A stretch of 64,000 bases of DNA, taken from contig CAVTSL010000011.1 in NCBI GenBank assembly GCA_963737405.1, positions 124,001 to 188,000 on the forward strand, given 5' to 3'. The number at the start of each line of letters is the position of its first letter. Position 1 is the stretch's first letter. The notes below the pieces were generated by a model. That model searched no databases. It was given only the letters and a program-made list of their open reading frames with translations, and was not told the DNA's origin. This document shows positions 57,225 through 64,000 of the stretch, piece after piece. Both the position numbers and the translations under genes were made by a program. The DNA is from JACCTU01 sp963737405 (lineage in GTDB: Bacteria > Actinomycetota > Thermoleophilia > Gaiellales > Gaiellaceae).

Positions 57225-57376
57225 GGTGAGCCTTCGTCGCCGGGGTGCGATGGACGCACGCGAGGCAAGGACGCAGGGAGCGTTCGTATCGATGAGATAC
57301 GGGCGCGACTGAGGACGCCGCATCGCGTCGTCCAGCGCGGCCCGGCGGCACAACGGGTTACCGTGAGTCGAGCTCT
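57211..57376 (+). ncRNA. Structured 166-nt repeat, copy 3 (antisense to the mqnD start)
   Basis: Shares the invariant core with copies 1 and 2, but its outer stem is entirely different: 57211-57232 pairs with 57355-57376 (22 positions, three G-U and one mismatch). The P3 stem is also different (GGACGCACGCG with CGCGTCGTCC, one bulge), and P5 is GTATC/GATAC around GATGA. The 5' arm covers the mqnD start codon on the opposite strand. The element is bounded by AGAG..CTCT rather than TAG..CTA. Confidence 0.75.
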
Positions 57377-57393
57377 TGGCACGCGGGGGGAGG

Positions 57394-57762
57394 CTAGCGG
57401 CCGCTCGACGACGTGCGCCCGAAGAACCAGCGCTCGAGCGGACCGAGCAGCTCCTTGCGCGTGAACGGGCGGACATGCTGCGGCCGGCCGTCGTCCTCGG
57501 AGACGCGAAGGTCGTCCTCGAGGACCCCGTTCGCCTGCTCGAGCGCGTCCTCGAGCTCGTGGCCCTCGAAGACGTAGTCGTCCCGCCTCGGCTCGTCCGA
57601 CGAGCGGTGCTGCGGGTTCACGGCCCGGCCGACCGCCCAGAGCGCGCCTTCGCGCCGCTCGATCCAGACCACGATCCGCTCATCCGTGCCCTGATCGTCG
57701 AAGCCACGGATGGTTCTCTCGGCGAATCTGCCCGTCGTGGTCCTCCGCCTCACAGGTCGCAT
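57394..57762 (-). CDS. Uncharacterised 122-residue basic-acidic protein
   Basis: From the ATG at 57762 (no ribosome site seen; divergent from the next gene). It has IVVWIERREGALWAVGRAV and YVFEGHELEDALEQANGVLEDD, an acidic C-terminal half and an arginine-rich N-terminus. No domain is recognised. It lies upstream of mqnD across repeat copy 3. Confidence 0.65.
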   Translation of the reverse strand: MRPVRRRTTTGRFAERTIRGFDDQGTDERIVVWIERREGALWAVGRAVNPQHRSSDEPRRDDYVFEGHELEDALEQANGVLEDDLRVSEDDGRPQHVRPFTRKELLGPLERWFFGRTSSSGR

Positions 57763-57774
57763 ACGATACGGCCA

Positions 57775-58041
57775 GTGGCGAAGCTCTCGCAGCTCTTTCG
57801 CAATCCGCTCTCGTTCCTCTTCGAGCGGTCGAGCCAGGAGGATCGCCTCGCCGCCTACGTGATCCGCGAGCACGATCGCGGGCGTTCGCTCGAGGAGATC
57901 CTGAACGACCGCTACATCCTCAACCGCACGACGCCGCAGCAGCTACAGCGGCTGCTCGAGAACCCGGACGTCGTCCGCACGCTCGGGCAAGACACGATCG
58001 AGTCGGTGCGGATGTCGATGTCCTCCGTCGGCACGCGCTAG
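57775..58041 (+). CDS. Small conserved helical protein of unknown function
   Basis: 88 residues from a GTG at 57775: FRNPLSFLFERSSQEDRLAAYV, then EEILNDRYILNRTTPQQLQRLL. It is a soluble helical protein with no membrane segments or catalytic signature. It is divergent from the previous gene (12 bases) and convergent with the ornithine-cyclodeaminase-like gene, sharing CTAG stops. Confidence 0.65.
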   Translation: MAKLSQLFRNPLSFLFERSSQEDRLAAYVIREHDRGRSLEEILNDRYILNRTTPQQLQRLLENPDVVRTLGQDTIESVRMSMSSVGTR

Positions 58042-58967
58042 AGAGAACGGCCGACTCCGCGCTCGCGCGCTCGCTCGATCGCGACGGCGCCGATCGCGAC
58101 GTCCCACGCAGCGATCCCGTTCGACTTGAAGACGACGATGTCGTCGTCGCTCTGGCGCCCGCCCACCTCGCCCGCGACCACCTCGTGCAGCTCGTGCACC
58201 TCGAGCCAGTCGAGCACGCCCTGCGCGACGGGCTCGATCAGGTCGCCGGACTCGAGCCTCGCCTGCTCGCGCGAGTCGACGCAGACGAAGGTCGCGCGCT
58301 CCAACACGGCGTTGTCGAGCTCCCTCGCGCCGGGCTCGTTCGCTCCGACGGCACAGACGAGCGCGCCCGGCCGGAGCCACTCGCCGCGGAGCACGGGATC
58401 CTTCGACGTGGTGACCGTGACGACGACGTCCTGCTCGCCCGCGTCTCGGTGCGTCTCGCCGGGCTCCGCGCCGACGCGCTTGCAGAACTCCTCGAGCCGG
58501 CTCTCCGAACGGCAGTAGACGACGACCCGCTCGATGGTCGGGACGGCCTCGCGGATGCAGGCGATCTGCGTCTCGGCCTGCCAGCCGCAGCCGATCACGC
58601 CGAGCGTCGTCGCGTTCGACTTCGCGAGGTGCGCCGCGGCGACGCCGCTCGCCGCGCCGGTCCTGAGCTGCCCCATCTTGTCGGCCTCGATCACGGCTGC
58701 GAGCTCCGCGCGCTCGACGTCGAACAGCACGACGACGAACGGTGTGCCGGCGGGAGCCCACACGTACGACTTGAGACCGGCGAGCCTGAGCTCGGCATCG
58801 CTCGCGGCCATGAGCGCGAAGACACCCTCCTCGACCGGGATGCGCGTCCGTGGCCGGTTGTCGATCGCGCCCCGCGCCTGGCGGATGAAGCACGCCTCGA
58901 CGGCGTCGAGCGCGTCGCGCGGCGTGAGCAGCGCGCCGATCTCGGCCTCGGTCAGATAGAGCGGCAC
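58038..58967 (-). CDS. Ornithine cyclodeaminase/mu-crystallin family protein
   Basis: 309 residues. A Rossmann NAD(H)-binding motif (LGVIGCGWQAETQIACIR) lies in the middle, with the family's N-terminal half (TEAEIGALLTPRDALDAVEACF) and PGALVCAVGANEPGARELD. The family includes ornithine cyclodeaminase, alanine dehydrogenase and ketimine reductases, and the substrate cannot be inferred. It is adjacent to the YetF-like gene (one base gap). Confidence 0.9.
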   Translation of the reverse strand: MPLYLTEAEIGALLTPRDALDAVEACFIRQARGAIDNRPRTRIPVEEGVFALMAASDAELRLAGLKSYVWAPAGTPFVVVLFDVERAELAAVIEADKMGQLRTGAASGVAAAHLAKSNATTLGVIGCGWQAETQIACIREAVPTIERVVVYCRSESRLEEFCKRVGAEPGETHRDAGEQDVVVTVTTSKDPVLRGEWLRPGALVCAVGANEPGARELDNAVLERATFVCVDSREQARLESGDLIEPVAQGVLDWLEVHELHEVVAGEVGGRQSDDDIVVFKSNGIAAWDVAIGAVAIERARERGVGRSL

Positions 58968-58968
58968 G

Positions 58969-59415
58969 TCAGCTCCCCTTCTTGATGAAGCTGAACTGGC
59001 CGCTCGTCTCGAGGACGCCCCACTCGATGTCCTCGACGTGCGCGATGCCCTGCTGGATGCGTGCCTGCGCAGCGACCTCCTCCAGCGTGATCCGGTTGCG
59101 GCGCAGGTTCTTCTCGACCGGCTTGCCGCGCTCGACGACGATCACCGGGTCGCCTTCGAGGATCGGCTGGAGTGCGGAGAACCGGAAGCCGAGCCACGAC
59201 AGCAGCACCGTCATCAGCGCGAACGTGCCGCCCGCGAGCATCGCGCCGGTGACCGAGAAGTCGTTCTGCGTCACGCCCTGCTGGATCAGGTCGCCGAGCA
59301 CGATCAGGAGGATGAGGTCGAACGGCTCGAGCGTCGAGAGCTCGCGTCGGCCGACGGCCCGCGTCACGAGCCAGATGAACAGGAACAGCGTGACTGCGCG
59401 GAAGACGACGTCCAT
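58969..59415 (-). CDS. DUF421/YetF-type membrane protein
   Basis: 148 residues. It has three N-terminal helices (VTLFLFIWLVTRAVGRRELS, then LEPFDLILLIVLGDLIQQG) and a C-terminal YetF domain with LEGDPVIVVERGKPVEKNLRRNRI. YetF-type proteins affect membrane/cell-envelope stress responses; the mechanism is unknown. The ATG at 59415 abuts the stop of the upstream gene (TAG-ATG). Confidence 0.9.
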   Translation of the reverse strand: MDVVFRAVTLFLFIWLVTRAVGRRELSTLEPFDLILLIVLGDLIQQGVTQNDFSVTGAMLAGGTFALMTVLLSWLGFRFSALQPILEGDPVIVVERGKPVEKNLRRNRITLEEVAAQARIQQGIAHVEDIEWGVLETSGQFSFIKKGS

Positions 59416-59938
59416 CTACGGGAAGACCGTGATCGTGCGGTCGACGGTTGCGAGCACCTCGTCGCCGTCGCGGAGCTCGACGTCCTGGCTCCGGCGTCCG
59501 ACGTTCGTCGGGTTGACCTGGAGGTGCATGTAGAGCACGTACTTCTGGCCGGCGGGAACGTGGCCGAGCTCGAGGACGAGCCGGCCGTTGTCGCTCCCCT
59601 CTCCGACCGGCGACGGCTCGATCGTGTTGATCGTGATCGCCTCTGCCCAGCCGGGGTCGAGGACGAGCGTCGCCTTCGCGATGTCCTCACGGGCGCGGAT
59701 CGTGAACCGCGCCATGTACAGGAGGCCGCCGCGGACGCGCGTCGGCGCGTAGATCTCGAGCGAGCCTGCCGAGGCCGCGGCGACCGTGGTGTCAGGGCGC
59801 TGGCCGAACGCGTTGAGCGCGCCGAGCACGACGATCGCGAGGATGATGCTCGCGCGACACGCGGCGCACGTAGAGGTCCCACGCGCCTTCGCGATCGCGG
59901 TTGTGGCGCAGGCTCAGATAGTCGGGGATGTCCGCCAC
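59416..59938 (-). CDS. Membrane-anchored beta-rich protein, one frameshift
   Basis: From a GTG at 59938: VADIPDYLSLRHNRDREGAW, then a helix SIILAIVVLGALNAFG that is in a different frame from the first 29 residues. An insertion near 59853-59860 explains this; the length is 3n+1. The remaining 130 residues form alternating strands (SLEIYAPTRVRGG, VLYMHLQVNPTNVG). This single-pass protein has an extracytoplasmic beta domain. It sits directly upstream of the YetF-like gene; function unknown. Confidence 0.65.
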
Positions 59939-59979
59939 GGGACCGAGTTCGTCGGTCTTCCGGCCGCTCCTACCTCGCG

Positions 59980-60904
59980 CTAGGGGCGCCGGACGAAGAA
60001 GCGCTCGACGACGCGGCTGCCCGCGGCGTTGTGGCTCGCGCCTGCGGTCCGGCTCCCGCCGACGACCCAGACCGCATCGCGGAAGAGCACGGCGCGCGCG
60101 TAGTTCCGCGCGGTCGGCATGGACTTCGCGGGCTGCCATCTCGTCGCGCCCGGCCGCAGGCGCAGCACGCGTCTTGAGCGTGCGCCCGGTCGCCTGCGAC
60201 TCGCCGCCGAAGACGTAGAGCGAGCCGCGGTAGACGACCGCCCCGTGCGTGCCGCGCGGGGGAATCGACGGACCGCGCGTCCACCGATCGCCGCCTGCGT
60301 CGTAGATGTCGACGTCGCCGTAGTCGAGGTTCCCGCTCCGCCCGCCGACCGCGTAGATGCGACCGCCGAACACGACTGCGGCAGGACTGCCCTTCGAGCG
60401 TCTCAGCGGCGCGAGCCTCGACCAGCGGTTCGTCGCCGGGTCGTAGACCGAGTGGTCGGCGAGGGTCGAGACCTCGTTCCCGCCGCCGAGCACGTGGATC
60501 TTCCCGTCGAGCACGACGGCCGCGTGCCCGCCCCGCGGTGCCGGAAGCGGCGCCGCCCGGCTCCACGACCTGCTCGCGGGGTCGTAGACGTCGACGCGGT
60601 CCGTCGGCACATTGCTCGTCCCGTCGAAGCCGCCGATGACGTAGATCTTCCCTCCGAGCACGACCGCTGCCGGCGCGTTCACCCCAACCGGGAGACGCGT
60701 CTCGACGGTCCACCGCTTCCCGTCGAAGCGCTCGACCTCCGTCACGGCGCCGCGTGCCCCGGACCCGCCGAGCGCGTAGACCGCGCTCCCGGTCGAGACG
60801 ACGGCGTGCGCCGAGCGGCTGAACCGCATCGACGGCTGCTTGCTCCACGTCCCGGCCGAGGGAGCGGCGAGAACGGCCGCCAACGCGAACAGCACGAGCT
60901 TCAC
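59980..60904 (-). CDS. Secreted Kelch-repeat protein, one frameshift
   Basis: Reconstructed 307 residues from the ATG at 60904 with a signal peptide (LVLFALAAVLAAPSAG). About six Kelch blades (AVYALGGSGARG, KIYVIGGFDGTSN, KIHVLGGGNEVS, RIYAVGGRSG, SLYVFGGESQ, AVWVVGG) form a beta-propeller. The frame breaks near 60165 (an extra A near AAGACGCG); the length is 3n+1. Propellers of this kind bind polysaccharide or protein; the specific role is unknown. Confidence 0.85.
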
Positions 60905-60974
60905 GACTCGTTAGACGACGGCTCGGCCGCGATGTCGGGCTCGCCCGCCATCGTTCATGCACCGATAAGCGAGT

Positions 60975-61046
60975 GCGCCCGGCACGATTCGAACGTGCGA
61001 CCTCTGCCTCCGCAGGGCAGCGCTCTATCCCCTGAGCTACGGGCGC
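60975..61046 (-). tRNA. tRNA-Arg (anticodon GCG)
   Basis: A 72-base cloverleaf: acceptor GCGCCCG/CGGGCGC, D arm GCTC/GAGC, anticodon arm CTGCC-CTGCGGA-GGCAG, T arm GCACG/CGTGC around TTCGAAT. No encoded CCA. The anticodon reads GCG (U33 before it), so it decodes CGC/CGU. Most bacteria use ACG here. Confidence 0.9.
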
Positions 61047-61082
61047 GAGGGAGGTTCAGTGTAGCCGCCGTCTTCAGTGCGC

Positions 61083-62083
61083 CTACGCTCGGGCGAAGGC
61101 TGCCGGGCGCCGCAGAAGAGAGCCGAAGTTCATCGTGGCGCGAATCACCGTGGTGTCGGCGGTGAAGCCGCTCTCCCGCGAAACAGCGACAGTGACGAGA
61201 CTCCGCTCGATGCCGACCCAGAGTTCGTCCCAGTCAGCCGAGAAGAAGACGCCTCCGACGCTCGAGCGTGACGACGGGGAAGCCGAAGAGCTTTCCGCCA
61301 TCCGCGCCGTCCCGCTGGAGGGCGGCATAGCTGTCAAGGGTCCGACCATAGCGCACTCCGACGAAATCCGTATTCGCTGTCGGAACGCGAGTGAGGCCGT
61401 CGAAGAAAGCGCGGTTGATAATCCAGCCCGGGTCGCGAAGCGGGAATCCCTGAACAGCCTGCACGAGTCCGCGCAGACGCTGCAGCTGATCGGCAATCGC
61501 GAGCTGGAGTCGGCGCCACTGTCGCGAGAACTGACTGTCGAGCTCGCCGGCAGGTACTCGGCCAGATCGGCCTTGAACGGCGTCTGCGAGCTCCGGATGA
61601 TCCGCCAACTCGCGTGCCGGACCTGTTCGGCAGCGTTGACTCGTACATTCACGCTCTGCGCTTGCGAGTCCAGGACGAGATTCCGAGCGGCAACGTGCCA
61701 GCGAGGAACGGCCCGAGCACAGGAACGTCGCGGTTGTCCTCAGCTGAGACGACAGTTGCTCCGAGACGGATGATGGCCGAACGTTCGGTGACGAGCTCGG
61801 AGACCTCGGCGCTCCAGGCTTCGCCGGTAGCGTCGTCGGCGCCGCCCTTCAGGCCGTACGGCTTCAACCCATACGGCTTCAACCCATACGGCTTCAACCC
61901 ATACGGCTTCAACCCATACGGCTTCAACCCATACGGCTTCAACCCATACGGCTTCAACCCATACGGCTTCAACCCGTACGGCTTCAACCCGTAGGGCTTG
62001 AGCCCGTAAGGGCGAGCACCGGCCTCGCTCTCGAGCGGGGACTCCGGGTCTTCCGACTCAGTGCCGTGGGGAGTCAGGTGCAT
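61083..62083 (-). CDS. HK97-family capsid-like protein with N-terminal (PYGLK)11 repeat, frameshifted
   Basis: From the ATG at 62083 (AAGGAG just before it): a short acidic lead, eleven PYGLK units, then a domain read across three frames. Segments include WSAEVSELVTERSAIIRLG, SVNVRVNAAEQVRHA, PGWIINRAFFDGLTRV, KLFGFPVVT and FFSADWDELWVGIERSLVTV.. ending ATMNFGSLLRRPAAFARA. The order and spacing resemble HK97-fold major capsid or encapsulin proteins, which end in a similar strand pattern. Two missing bases and one extra base would repair it, and the span (1001) agrees. No other phage gene is near; it could also be a decayed gene. Confidence 0.5.
61857..62006 (-). repeat. Tandem 15-base repeat encoding PYGLK
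   Basis: Ten 15-base units; seven consecutive units are identical, and units at each end carry one- or two-base changes. The reading on the minus strand is PYGLK. The near-identity suggests recent slippage expansion. Confidence 0.95.
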
Positions 62084-62143
62084 CTCCTTCGTTGGCAGAA
62101 GCGAGTCTAGTAGCCTCGTGATGGCTGTTACAAGCTCGCCGAG

Positions 62144-64000
62144 CTACGCGACGAGCAGCCCCCCGACCTCGCTCAGGTACGCGTTCGCCTCGACCTCGCG
62201 GTAGAACGCGAGTGCCGGTCCGAGTTCGACGCGGGCCTCGTCTGCACGGCCGGACTTGAGCAGCCGCCGCGCTGCGTACACGTGAGCTTGGGCTTCGTCC
62301 GGCCTCGACCCGATCCTCGCGAAGAGCTCCGAAGCCCGTTCGAACTCCGAGGTCGAGAACGCGACCGCCGCGTAGAGCCATGTCGTCTTCGCTACAACGC
62401 CCTCGACCGCGTCCGCGAGCTCGTTCACTCGACCGATCAGCTCGAGTGCGACGGCCACGTCGACTATCCAGGCCGACGCCGGGACGACGTTCAGCCTCGG
62501 TCTCCAGAGCGCAAGGAGCTCGTCGGCAGTCTCCGCTGCGGCCTCCGGTTCATCGGTCGCCGCGAGTACCCGGGCGCGAAACGCGAGCGCCGGGAAGAGC
62601 ATCTGCGGCTCGTTCGACGCGCGGGCCTGCCGCAGGGCGATGACGGAGTCCTCGAGGGCGCCTTCGACGTCACCCCGGCCGAGCCGTATTCGCCCGCGCA
62701 TGTGGCGGCAGTAGCTCTCCATGAAGTGCGGCGCGGCCTCGACCTCGCGCAAGAAGGCGTCGGCAAGGGACAAGCCGTCCTGCCATTCCCCGGTCCAGTA
62801 GTGCTCGGCGATTCGCTCGGCGGTCAACCAGCGGATGTAAGCCGAGTGGCCGAATCGCTCCGCGTGGAGACGAGCTCGATCCTGCAACGCAAATCCACGC
62901 CTCAGATTCCCGAGCGTGTTCTCGAGCTCGGCGAGCATGCCGCACGCCTGAGCGCTGAGATACGAGTCGATCTCCTCGAGGATCGCGATGCTCCGCTCGA
63001 CATCGCGGCGTCCTTCCGAATCCCCAGACAGCCCGCGGGACATCCCGATCGTGTAGAGCGCGCGTGCCTGGAGCTCCCGCAGGCCGAGTGCCTCGGCGTC
63101 GCGAAGCGCCTCGTTCGCGAGACGGATCGCCTCGTCGTGCTCGGCAGACATGTTGAGGAGCTGGCTGAGATCGGCCAGCACCTCGACTCTCGCGCGCGAG
63201 GGGCCAAGGCCCTCCACGAGCTCACGCGCGCGATTCGCATGCTCGAAGACACGCTCTTGAGGCTCGCCGTGCGCGTGGGCGATCCCGGTGAGAAAGGTCT
63301 CCGCCTCGGCCGCCGTCTCCCGGTCGCCGAGCTCCAGCAGACCCTGCTTCGCCTCCTCCAGGACATCCGCTCCCTCGGCGTCGGCATAGAACAGCGCTTG
63401 GCCGAGGCGGAAGAGCAGCAGCGGCCGCTCGGGATCGTCCTCCGGCCAAAGGTCGAGTGCCGCGCGAAAGTACCGAGCCGCCGCCGAAACCGAGTGAAGC
63501 GAGAGCGCCCGTTCGCCTGCATTGCGAAGCGACATGCGCGCGCGTTCCGTCAGCTCGGCCGTCGCGGTGCCGGCCGCACGACCGAGCTGGAACGCGGCCC
63601 GGTAGTGATGGGCGAGCATTTCCGCTCGGTCGGCCGCACGATCCGGGCTCAGCGACTCGAGCCATTCAGCGGTCCGGCGATGGGACTCGCTCCTCCGCGC
63701 GCGTGGGATCTGCCCGTATGCGACGTCGCGGACAAGCACGTGGCGAAACCGGTACTCGCTCTCGCGTGCGACCGAGGACGGGCGTTCGCGGGTGAAGAAC
63801 TCCTTCTGCTCGAGCTCGCGGAGATGCCCCTCCACAGCGCGCCGGGAGCGTCCGCCGATGGCGGCGAGCGCGCCCGGCCAGACGATGCGGCCGACGACCG
63901 CGGCGTCGTGGATCAAGGCCTTGTCCTCCGTGGAGAGCGCGTCGAGCCGCGCGGTGATGACCGCCTGGACCGACTCGGGCATTACGAGTGCGACCTCTGT
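62144..64000 (-). CDS. ATPase-TPR signalling protein, N-terminus beyond window
   Basis: 619 C-terminal residues. The left end of the visible part has PESVQAVITARLDALSTEDKALI and AAVVGRIVWPGALAAI, the winged-helix region that follows the STAND ATPase in adenylate-cyclase/AAA proteins. TPR-like helices (ARYFRAALDLWPED, ERVFEHANRARELVEG, ..) make up the rest. No C-terminal helix-turn-helix is present. It is likely a cyclase-ATPase-TPR regulator like the gene at 3250-5712, but its N-terminal domain is off the window. Confidence 0.8.
   Translation of the reverse strand, partial: TEVALVMPESVQAVITARLDALSTEDKALIHDAAVVGRIVWPGALAAIGGRSRRAVEGHLRELEQKEFFTRERPSSVARESEYRFRHVLVRDVAYGQIPRARRSESHRRTAEWLESLSPDRAADRAEMLAHHYRAAFQLGRAAGTATAELTERARMSLRNAGERALSLHSVSAAARYFRAALDLWPEDDPERPLLLFRLGQALFYADAEGADVLEEAKQGLLELGDRETAAEAETFLTGIAHAHGEPQERVFEHANRARELVEGLGPSRARVEVLADLSQLLNMSAEHDEAIRLANEALRDAEALGLRELQARALYTIGMSRGLSGDSEGRRDVERSIAILEEIDSYLSAQACGMLAELENTLGNLRRGFALQDRARLHAERFGHSAYIRWLTAERIAEHYWTGEWQDGLSLADAFLREVEAAPHFMESYCRHMRGRIRLGRGDVEGALEDSVIALRQARASNEPQMLFPALAFRARVLAATDEPEAAAETADELLALWRPRLNVVPASAWIVDVAVALELIGRVNELADAVEGVVAKTTWLYAAVAFSTSEFERASELFARIGSRPDEAQAHVYAARRLLKSGRADEARVELGPALAFYREVEANAYLSEVGGLLVA

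Noticed and set aside
61857..62010. Regular 15-base repeats as a CRISPR array
   Set aside because: Units are directly abutting with no spacers, and the period of 15 keeps an open frame encoding PYGLK. It is a coding tandem repeat.
60975..62083. tRNA-Arg as an integration site with the capsid-like gene as prophage
   Set aside because: The gene lies on the 5' side of the tRNA, whereas most integrases target the 3' end; no direct repeat of the tRNA end and no integrase are visible.

Overview
The window is about 70% G+C chromosomal DNA from a Gram-positive-type actinobacterium. Gene content (QcrA/QcrB-type bc complex, futalosine-pathway mqnD, cyclase-AAA-TPR regulators, many secreted hydrolases, GTG starts and GTGA/ATGA stop-start overlaps) fits class Thermoleophilia (Solirubrobacterales/Gaiellales) best. 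That placement is an inference from style, not a match I could run.

Layout. 1-3239: cytochrome b, Rieske protein and a UbiD-like decarboxylase. 3250-9739: a cyclase/ATPase regulator, two small genes, hemL-hemB and an AI-2E-type permease. 9938-11493: a secreted duplicated-hybrid-like protein and a YmdB-type phosphodiesterase. 11456-17671: membrane glycosyltransferase-like genes, GtrA, Pcm and a phosphodiesterase. 17777-26266: thioredoxin-like and CHRD proteins, then the E2, E1beta and E1alpha genes of a 2-oxoacid dehydrogenase separated by a formamidase, a HIRAN protein and two membrane proteins. 26298-31901: a secreted hydrolase island built from two duplicated gene types around a PadR regulator. 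33139-35823: a large subtilase. 36129-39009: a TetR regulator divergent from paaABCD. 39230-41118: a quinoprotein-cytochrome c. 41368-46221: two copies of a structured 167-nt repeat, a SelW-like gene with an in-frame UGA, a cyclase, an XRE protein and an HtrA-like protease. 44182-56388: three enoyl-CoA hydratases, an aldehyde dehydrogenase and a thiolase, which probably extend the phenylacetate/aromatic-CoA theme. 56388-60904: mqnD, the third structured repeat, an OCD-family enzyme, a YetF-like protein and a Kelch protein. 60975-64000: tRNA-Arg, a capsid-like gene with eleven pentapeptide repeats, and the C-terminal part of another ATPase-TPR regulator.

The most interesting items are (i) a three-copy 166-167 nt element whose stems differ in sequence between copies but still pair, bounded in two copies by the stop codons of convergent genes; (ii) a SelW/Rdx-family gene with a CxxU motif and a hairpin at the SECIS position; and (iii) an HK97-capsid-like gene with an N-terminal tandem repeat.

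Data quality matters here. At least ten clearly coding genes change frame once or more, and nearly every break is repaired by removing one inserted base, often in a short G or C run. Consensus indel errors are the simplest explanation. I give the reconstructed span for these genes and name the break points.
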